DNA of 38,583 nucleotides from Acanthaster planci (Eukaryota; Echinodermata; Asteroidea; Valvatida; Acanthasteridae), in assembly GCF_001949145.1 (NCBI RefSeq), contig NW_019091704.1, forward strand, positions 13,420 through 52,002. The letters run 5' to 3'. This document shows, piece by piece, positions 31,870 to 38,583 of the stretch. The notes below the pieces were generated by a model. The model was not told the origin of the DNA. It made no database searches and saw only the letters and a program-made list of their open reading frames with translations. Position 1 is the stretch's first letter. Every line of letters begins with the position of its first letter. A program made the translations under genes and the position numbers.

Positions 31870-32503
31870 AGGATGCGTCTGAGAAGTATTGGGGCAGTTT
31901 GATTACTTTCAAAAGCAAAACCACGGACAGTTTGGCTGGTGTGAAAAACAGATTGAGTAGTACATGTATTATCAAAACTAATAATGATTCCATGATAAAG
32001 GATGATTATAAAGTGCGTGCTTACACTGTTCTGAACCCTGCGCTGCACAGGGCCTATTTTTTCCCTGTCAATGCTCCAAGGACGTCATTCGCTGATTCTA
32101 TAGTTGCGCTGCACTGGACCTATTTTTTATGGTCATTGCACCAAGGTGCTCTCTTCGAGATCACTTTGTCATAACCACAAAAATTTGACAGCCGCCGAAC
32201 ACGATGAAACTACTCAGACAGCTGTCTAGACAGCTCAGAGACACACCAGAGAGACCGACCATTGATATAAGACAGGCCCAGGCACTTTCTTTGTCAATAA
32301 TTCCTTATCAGCACGTGGCTGAGATATGTACGTACAATGGGACTTGGCTGGAGGCTGGCTCTGGAAAAGAATTACTCAGCTTAGGGGAAGTCCCCGTGTT
32401 AAAGGTGACTAAACTATGCTGTTCAGCATCTACAGGGGTACAAATTAACAGGTTTTTGAATTTTGCCGATTTTTTTATTACGTAATTAGAAAAAATGGAT
32501 CCC
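31870..32503. other. Unassigned stretch between Polinton and LINE remnants
   Basis: Two open frames (31866-32174 and 32204-32485) read through this part, but I find no family motif in either. The second may be decayed LINE sequence, because recognisable LINE protein starts right after it. Confidence 0.4.
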
Positions 32504-33410
32504 CAGTGTAGCAATTCTGCGGGCCGCAAGTTAAGATTTATGCTTACAGTCTACGAGCTATGTGATACTCAACTTGAAATGCTTGACCATGTTCACACAG
32601 ACGCCATTAAAAACTGGCTTGGCCTTGCGGCCTACGGTGCTACCTCTGCCTTCATCCATAATCCAGATGGACTTGCCTTGCCCAGGCTGTCTGCTATTTA
32701 TTTAGAATCTCATCATTTTCCCTAGCCTATGCAAGGTTCTTGGTTAAGGTAGATCCTCGGGTCACCCATGCACTCGCCTGCAAATTGGATCGATAATCTC
32801 AGTGGACCCGAAAAATGGGTAAATTTGGATCGATTCAGTGGTACCATATCTACACCGATGCCACCTCCAGATTAAAGCAGTAGACATAGTCAAGGATTAA
32901 GACCGAGATTATACATCTATGACGATTGGCTCAAATTTTACCGTAATTACATCAGCCACCTTGTTCAGCAAGGTAACTTACTAAAACTAATTCACATTCA
33001 ATCACTGGACCTTACATGGAGATTACTAATTTATAACTTACCTAGAGGGGTTCCAAGCTTTGCAGTTCGTGCATCCATCGACGTTTTAACTACACTCAGC
33101 AATTTGTGTACTTGGGGCGAGTGAAACTCTTGACCACGTTTTGAATTCTTGCCCAGCATCTCTTAAACAAGGCCGATTTACTTGGCGCTATAACTTAGGT
33201 TTGTCTCAGTTAATTAGAGCATATTAATCCAAGTTCAATACTGCTGTGGTGTATTCAGATATGCCAAATCATTCAATTGCAGCTGGTACAATTCCTTTCA
33301 ACATTTTGGTCACTAGTTTAAAGCCTGACATGGTTGTGTACAGGGTAACAAGGCCATTGAAATGATCAACTTACTGTTTCTTTGGAAACGAACATATAGG
33401 TTCCTCTAAC
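32504..33410 (+). pseudogene. Non-LTR retrotransposon (LINE) polyprotein, C-terminal region
   Basis: Decayed pieces appear in the order of the C-terminal part of a LINE reverse transcriptase common in cnidarians and lancelets: LTVYELCDTQLEMLDHVHTD, WLGLAAYGATSAFIHNPDG, then LPRLSAIYLESH; after frame shifts, THALACKLDR, SQWTRKM, NLLKLIHIQSLDLTWRLLIY, LPRGVPSFAVRASIDVLTT, LDHVLNSCP (the usual xCGxxxTLxHxLxxC knuckle), GRFTWRYNLGL, then TIPFNILVTSLKPDMVVYR and ELTVSLETNI. At least four frame changes and several stops occur. The catalytic YADD part is not in the window, as expected for a 5'-truncated LINE copy. No poly-A or microsatellite tail is obvious. Confidence 0.78.
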
Positions 33411-33576
33411 GGTCGTAAGCATTCTAAATGTAGTGTCCTTTCGTTTTATACTGTTAGCATATGCGTTTTGCGCAAAATAATCCTTATGACTCTGATTTGG
33501 CTAAGGCAATATCCCACCTATGCGTCTCAGCCTTTCTTTTCAACCTTTCAACGGCAGCAATTTCAAGAGATATTTA

Positions 33577-34212
33577 CGTTACTGTTACTTTACCTGGCCA
33601 ACACGGGAGGAATGGGTGTCATTTAGAGGTCGGTGGCCAAATTTTCCAGAAGCAGTCGGTGCAATCGATGGTACTCTTTCACAAAATTCAGAGACCATTA
33701 ACAGAGCCACAACACGAATTTTACAGTGGATATTCTCGTTTTCACTGTATGAGCACCCAGGTAAAAAAAAATCTTTTTCCTGTGTAATTTTCAATCTATA
33801 CAATGGGGTTCTTTCTCTGATTACTGTACTAAGACATGGGCAGTTATATATTTCAATTTGCAGTTGTTTGTAGAATCAGCTTTGTGTGTTAAAAATGAAT
33901 TTAATTCTAAAATTTAATAACTGAATCCCTGAACACTTAACGAATCACAGCTTTCTTTGTCCTGCGCATGTCCGTGTGCCTCATAAAAGGTATGCAGTTT
34001 TCAGAGTTGCATTTACCCACCTTGTTCCCCTTCAATACATTATCCAGCAAGAATGGAATCTCTTGCCTTACAATAATATTCTACTTTGTTTTCTATTTTT
34101 AATAAATACAGGTCATGATCGACAAAGAGACAAGAATACAGTTCGTGCAGAGTGGCTTTCTTGGTCATCTGAATGATGCCAGCCAGTTCATGCTCATGCC
34201 TGATATAGGGCC
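33577..34212 (+). pseudogene. Harbinger-type (DDE_Tnp_4) transposase fragment
   Basis: Exon A (33577-33760) reads TWPTREEWVSFRGRWPNFPE, AVGAIDGTL, then after a frame shift near 33680 HKIQRPLTEPQHEFYSGYSR and FHCMSTQ before a donor CAG|GTAAAA. Exon B (34112-34212) follows ATACAG and reads IQFVQSGFLGHLNDASQFM, then LMPDIGPG, after which the similarity stops. These are the first part of the PIF/Harbinger nuclease. AIDGT holds the first catalytic Asp; the second Asp (normally a DAGYP-like box) and the Glu are absent, so it is truncated. The open frame runs upstream to 33461 and 33520 without recognisable motifs. The intron of 351 bp has proper GT/AG borders. Confidence 0.82.
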
Positions 34213-35890
34213 AGGGATGTTTTTCTCTCGTTGTATAATTTGGCTATGGCTTCAATACATTTGTATTCTATAAAATGTATATTTTTAAAAACTGTGTATA
34301 GTACAGTTATCTGTTTAATAATAATGTTTAAATACATATACGTCATCCAATAACGAACGATCGACATAGTATAAAAAGCAATCTTAGTTCTTACGTTAAA
34401 TTCAGCTATGAATGTGAACGTAACTGTAAAAACGTTACAAACTGAGGTAACTAAAAGTGGTGGTAGTGTCACTTTTGAAATGTGGTTATTTACGTTAGAA
34501 ACATACATGAAGCTTACATGGCGTATCGTTTATAAATGTGTCTATCGCTTAGAAACTTGTTTTCTATTTTAAACTGACTAAACAAAATTTTGATCTTTAA
34601 AATTTTACAATTGATGTCCCATTTCTAAAGCAAAAAAATACATGCACATGTATATGTATTTACGGAACATTCAGAAGTTTTAAAATGTGACTTGGAAGCA
34701 TGTTATCATTGCCCGATGCATTACAAAAAAGAAAATCAATGCTATCAATTCAACAGTGTTGGATTTCAAATGGTTGTGCAATACATTGTGCCCGGTGGCG
34801 TTCGGGTGTGTACATGGACAGTTCGTGCAGCTACGTGTAATACAGTGCGTATTTACAAACTGACATAATCAAGACGAAACCTGCACCGTAGTTTACATCA
34901 CAACATCATACCGTTATTAACAAGTATCATCATACATCTTCAACGTCAAACATGTTACGTAATGAGAGGAATATAATAAACAACGCCAGTAAATACAACT
35001 TCTTTTTATTTATCTTATCCAAATATTCCCTTCTTGATTTTTCTTCATCGTCCAACGCCAAGATAAAAAGGACGACAACTAATTAGGCGCAAATTTATCT
35101 GCACGTTGATTGATGCAAATTGCGTATATATGAAATAGCTGGGTTCTGTTTAACCTTCGCCATTTGCATGTCACGTCAAGACGTATATGTAAGACAATTT
35201 AGAAAAACAGTATAAAGGCGTTAGTATAGGTTTTCCCGGCCGAATTACTTAAAACAGCATTCAAATTGATGAAAGTGCATTTACATTGTAAGCGATTTCT
35301 CGAAGCCCGTGACTTCCATGCATTGATTTTCGAAACTTTACGCATTCAGTTTCGTAATTTGTGGACGTCGAATCGTGAACTTTCACGGATTCAGTTTAGT
35401 AACAGTATCATTCAATTTCACGATGCACAAACGTCACTCAGTTTCGCTCTGGTTGACTGGGAGGCGGATTCCTACCCAAATTTTACTTTCATTTTCGTCA
35501 ATGGGCACTCATATTCGCAATGTTATCTTTTAAAAGTATGCGTACCCTAAATATTAGACAAAATATAGAGTCTCTGTATAATTATGATAGGCGTACAGTC
35601 CCAGAAATTTCTTGATCGCTGGCGATATTTGCCAAACCTTTCCATTTAACTTATATTTGTATAATTTTGTTCTGTTAAATGCTTATGGGATAATATCGTG
35701 TTATTATTTTTTTAAGTAGAAAATTTCGGATTACACAAAACCAATATTTTCCTTTCTTTTTATAAATCTTCAAGCAGGAAAAATACAAATTTGGCTGACT
35801 GAATGTTGATATGGATCGGCAATCAATTTTGCGCAAAATTGAATGAGCCTGACTCAAATTTTGGAAAATTGGAGCGCCAATTTTAAACAG
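34213..35890. other. Non-coding stretch
   Basis: AT-rich, with no recognised gene. The plus frame at 35266-35550 (94 codons) has no known motif and contains internal echoes of CATTCAGTTTCGTAA / GATTCAGTTTAGTAA near 35343 and 35388. I see nothing else. Confidence 0.45.
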
Positions 35891-35894
35891 TTTT

Positions 35895-36040
35895 CATCAA
35901 TAAAAAGAGCATTATTTATACAATGAAAAGAGCAATAAAAAGAACACTTTGGGCAATAAACAATAAATTTGAACAATAAAAACAGCAAATTATACATTAA
36001 AAAGACCAATTTATACAATAAAAAGACCAATTGAAAAATA
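35895..36040 (+). repeat. Low-complexity AATAAAAAGA repeats
   Basis: Degenerate copies of ACAATAAAAAGACCAATTTA and close variants are repeated about six to seven times with a period near 18-24 bp, directly upstream of the ORF at 36052. Confidence 0.75.
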
Positions 36041-36051
36041 CACATAGGGGG

Positions 36052-36348
36052 ATGAGGAATGAAAAATGGGACAAGTACGTCAACGATGGCATGGATGAAG
36101 ATCAAGCCAGGCTGAAGGCAAACAAAAAGACCCTCTGGGCAATTAAAGAAGACTTTTTCGACAACTATAAGGAGTTCCTGTCAAGTTACCTATATTTGAG
36201 GGAAAATGAAACTTACAAGAACATTGTGGATGATCTCGATGGAAAACTTGATAAAGGCACGAACGTCAACAAAGCCTTGAATAGAGTTTTGCCTAAACAT
36301 GCTGAAAAATTTTCCGGACTGTTTCATGACGAAGAGGAGCATGCCTAA
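36052..36348 (+). CDS. Hypothetical 98-residue charged protein or terminal exon
   Basis: An uninterrupted frame starting MRNEKWDKYVNDGMDEDQAR, through FFDNYKEFLSSYLYLRENE, and ending LPKHAEKFSGLFHDEEEHA with TAA at 36346-36348. It is rich in K, E, D, Y and F, looks helical, and has an acidic C-terminus. The frame stays open 21 bp upstream of the ATG, and CACATAG|GGG at 36048 could be a splice acceptor, so this may be the last exon of a longer gene. I do not recognise the family. I have the impression of similar multi-copy proteins in corals and lancelets, possibly mobile-element encoded, but cannot prove it. Confidence 0.55.
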   Translation: MRNEKWDKYVNDGMDEDQARLKANKKTLWAIKEDFFDNYKEFLSSYLYLRENETYKNIVDDLDGKLDKGTNVNKALNRVLPKHAEKFSGLFHDEEEHA

Positions 36349-36805
36349 AAGATAACAGTCTGTAGAGACAAATGGTTCCAACAAGAATGAGTACATGTAA
36401 TGGCTCTGATTTCAAAATTAACAAACTTCCGGTAATCACCCTTGTAGTAATTGTTAAAATTACCAAGATAATTATTGTAAAAAATTAATGAAGAACAACC
36501 GGAAATAAAACGGTACCAGTACCAACCTACCAGAAACCAATATGTGAAGTCCACTGAATTTGTTTTGTGTTATACTTTATATCGGTATGACTATCGAATA
36601 ATAATTCTCAGGTCGGATATTGGCCGGAACTTCTGCACAATATTCCACAGCACGACGAATAAATTTACCCCTTTGCTACGTGTTAAAAATCCCCAAGTGA
36701 CGTCATGCCGCCCCCAAGAATTCTTTATTTTATATAATGCTGTATTTTACATTTACGTCCCACAATAAAGAGTAACAGTAACGCTCCGCTCTGACTGATT
36801 TTGTA

Positions 36806-36962
36806 AAACGTATACATGTACAGGGTATTAAACATCAACGCCAAAAAACAACGCCGTAAAACATCCGTTCAAAGAATTTTAAAAATTCTGCCGGAGCCCA
36901 AACCCCATATACATGTGCAGGGTAACAGACGTAAAACACTCTAGTTCAAAGGAGTAAAAATT
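36806..36962 (+). repeat. Diverged tandem duplication, ~98-bp unit
   Basis: TATACATGTACAGGGTA at 36811 is echoed by TATACATGTGCAGGGTA at 36909. Both are followed by ACG.CGTAAAACA and GTTCAAAG.A.T.AAAAATT. Confidence 0.6.
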
Positions 36963-37079
36963 TAGCTAGGTACAATAGAGTCTTCTTCCCGTATCGATCA
37001 AATCTTGGTAGCCACATTAAGCAAAACGTAAGACCGTTAGCACGTAGGCACCCTCTCTCCTTTAGTGTCCAAAGGTTAA

Positions 37080-37318
37080 GTCGGACCAACGCTCACTTCC
37101 AACGTTCACAATGTGATCAATAGCGTAGCATTTGTTCTTTATGACTACCTCAAGACGGGTTCCTATAAGTGTCCACAAGCTTTCTGCATGTCTCCTGTGG
37201 GATGTTGGTCCACTCTTTCTTGACGAAAGCCTCCTGCTGGGTCAGGTTGGATGGTCTCCTGGCAATCACTCTGGTCTTCGGCTCCCTCTACAGATTTTCT
37301 ATTGGATTTAGCCTATAG
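37080..37318 (-). pseudogene. Tc1/mariner transposase, C-terminal fragment
   Basis: The minus strand reads LNPIENL followed by a stop in place of the usual Trp, then REPKTRVIARRPSNLTQQEA, FVKKEWTNIPQETCRKLVDT and Y, and after a frame shift LEVVIKNKCYAID. This is the end of a Tc1-type transposase, including the third catalytic position region (the family's SPDLNPIENLW box, here missing its SPD). Everything upstream of LNPIENL is absent: the fragment abuts a short spacer and the element's own terminal repeat. The copy is therefore deleted internally and inactive. Confidence 0.85.
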
Positions 37319-37340
37319 TTCAGGACTTTGTTATATTCCA

Positions 37341-37371
37341 AAGGGTATGAAAACTTTTGAGCACAACTGTA
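37341..37371 (-). mobile_element. Tc1-type terminal inverted repeat
   Basis: Read on the minus strand: TA, then CAGTTGTGCTCAAAAGTTTT and CATACCC. This matches the well-known Tc1 terminus CAGTTGTGCTCAAAAGTTTxCATACCC, next to a TA target. The partner repeat at the other end is not seen left of 37080. Confidence 0.8.
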
Positions 37372-38110
37372 TGTATTCCAACAAGTACAAACGACAAAGG
37401 TACAAAGGTTGATCCTGGTGTATGGGATAAAATAGGAATAAAGCATAGAACGGGGTAAAATTTTTTGGCACAATTTGACCTTGCTTATGAAATTATGGCA
37501 CAACATGATGAAACAGGATGAGTCATATCGTGTGCGATGGCATACTGCCTGACCAACCAGGAGGTCCAAAAGTAATTAGGAAGTAGGAAGCGATAATCCC
37601 TAAACAAAAGGGCCGTACATGCCGCCGGGTTGTGAGTGGTAATCCCTAAGACAATGGACTGTACATAGTGATGAGCTGTGTCGGCGGACTACTGTGTTAA
37701 TACTCGTTTGCACTTCTCTTTGTATTTTGCTTCGATAAAGCCCTGATAAGAATTTTCAAACACTTTTAGAAACGGTCGGAATGTGATGGATTAACAGAGT
37801 ATTTTTGCAATGCTAGATCTAATTAGCTCGTGCAGGGTTTATTCGGGGGGGGGTTCTTTCGATCGGCGTTGATCTGTAATCTTGTTACGTCCGTATAGAT
37901 CTTGGGAGATTTCAGTGGAAGCTTCCGAAGTTCTGCACTAAGTGGCAAATCTGCTAAACACCTATATGCGCGTTGTGCATAATATCAAAATGACATCATA
38001 TGCTGTGCGTACACACACATACACACTTGCATGGCACATTCACTTGATATTCACATCATTTCATTTGAAAACCCGCATTGTCCAAATAGACTGAGAAGAG
38101 TGTGAATGAC
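37372..38110. other. Non-coding stretch
   Basis: No gene is recognised. Short direct echoes of AATCCCTAA.ACAA...GTACAT occur near 37596 and 37641. Confidence 0.4.
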
Positions 38111-38131
38111 CTCATTTTTATCTCGATAACA

Positions 38132-38280
38132 GGTATCGGATGTTACGTGCGTTTCCAACTTCAGCGTACAACAGTGTCAAATTATTCAAGTACGTCGTAA
38201 CCGCAAGTCCAGATGAGCTTGGAGATAAAGGTATAGAACACCGCTCTTGCCTATTCTCGATTTTTAAAGCTAGCCACTAA
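38132..38280 (+). CDS. Possible short exon or 46-codon ORF of unknown function
   Basis: CGATAACAG at 38124-38132 looks like a splice acceptor, and the frame after it reads YRMLRAFPTSAYNSVKLFKY and VVTASPDELGDKG. GATAAAG|GTATAG at 38230/38231 could be a donor. Without splicing, the ATG at 38140 gives 46 residues ending at TAA 38278-38280. Codon use and composition look protein-like, but I recognise no family. It may equally be chance. Confidence 0.28.
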
Positions 38281-38317
38281 ACATCATGTGTGAACTATAT
38301 GGAATTCCATATCTGCC

Positions 38318-38428
38318 GTCGTCCGTCGCATTTTGCTTTTTGTTGTGTCCCAATTCTGCCATTTACTAGTTCCAAACATGCCATTTTCCGTCGTGCGTCG
38401 TCCGTCGCCCGTCGTGCGTCGCCCATCA
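38318..38428 (+). repeat. Short CGTCGTCCGTCGC-type repeats
   Basis: CCGTCGTCCGTCGCATTTTG at 38317 is echoed by CCGTCGTGCGTCGTCCGTCG, CCCGTCGTGCGTCGCCCATC at 38389-38428. It is a small minisatellite of a 7- to 10-bp unit in two clusters about 60 bp apart. Confidence 0.6.
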
Positions 38429-38583
38429 AATGGGTTGCATAGGACCTGCAAAAACCGTTGTTTAACAAATGACAATGTGATGATTCCATTCACTTCTAAA
38501 GATCTTTTCCGAATAAGGCAAGTACAAATCCCACCTGCAAAGCATATACTAGTCACATAATTAATTCCAATAATGCTAAAGTA

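Noticed and set aside
31866-32174. 102-codon frame right after the Polinton ORFs
   Set aside because: It looks coding by length only; no Polinton motif and no clear start.
32204-32485. 93-codon frame ahead of the LINE fragment
   Set aside because: Could be decayed LINE sequence, but no piece matches what I know of the family; left unassigned.

Overview
The window looks like a piece of a metazoan nuclear genome, most likely a marine invertebrate. It has split exons with GT/AG borders, AT-rich non-coding DNA full of the palindromes ACATGTACATGT and TAGGCCTA, an assembly gap, and a high density of decayed transposons. The set of elements (Polinton, P/THAP, Harbinger, Tc1, a LINE and MITEs) fits an echinoderm, hemichordate, lancelet or cnidarian. 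I cannot decide between these from sequence alone.

Layout. 1-2135: one probable host gene, the first coding exon of an HDHD3-like HAD hydrolase on the minus strand; the rest of that gene would lie off the left edge. 2441-4574: a roughly 2.1 kb element with about 65 bp inverted ends around a two-exon, frameshifted THAP-domain gene. 7811-8915: a roughly 1.1 kb element whose ends carry inverted arrays of a 16-bp repeat. 9142-9374: a short MITE with a probable 5-bp target duplication. 9440-10150: a diverged satellite of about 185 bp. 10796-18542: one large P-element/THAP9-type transposase pseudogene on the minus strand (THAP exon, coiled coil plus catalytic exon, C-terminal exon). It is interrupted by MITEs flanked by AT, and the assembly probably shows two haplotypes in tandem around 10489-14244. 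19815-22372: a long hairpin, a 125-bp tandem repeat and a 21-bp minisatellite with a 7-codon reading frame. 24291-24547: another palindromic MITE. 25562-31869: a Polinton/Maverick remnant with a partial and a near-complete copy of the protein-primed DNA polymerase, an integrase on the opposite strand and three small genes. 32504-33410: the end of a LINE reverse transcriptase. 33577-34212: a Harbinger-type transposase fragment. 36052-36348: an intact unknown small gene. 37080-37371: an internally deleted Tc1/mariner.

Nothing here works as an operon. Apart from the HDHD3 exon and perhaps the 36.1 kb and 38.1 kb reading frames, the coding content is mobile-element protein with stops, frameshifts and lost catalytic residues. 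The Polinton has changes at polymerase motif C, at the exonuclease motif and at an integrase acid residue. I see no clear new cellular system. The most informative structures are the probable haplotype mis-join with its MITE-mediated exon deletion, and the two elements with unusual inverted termini.
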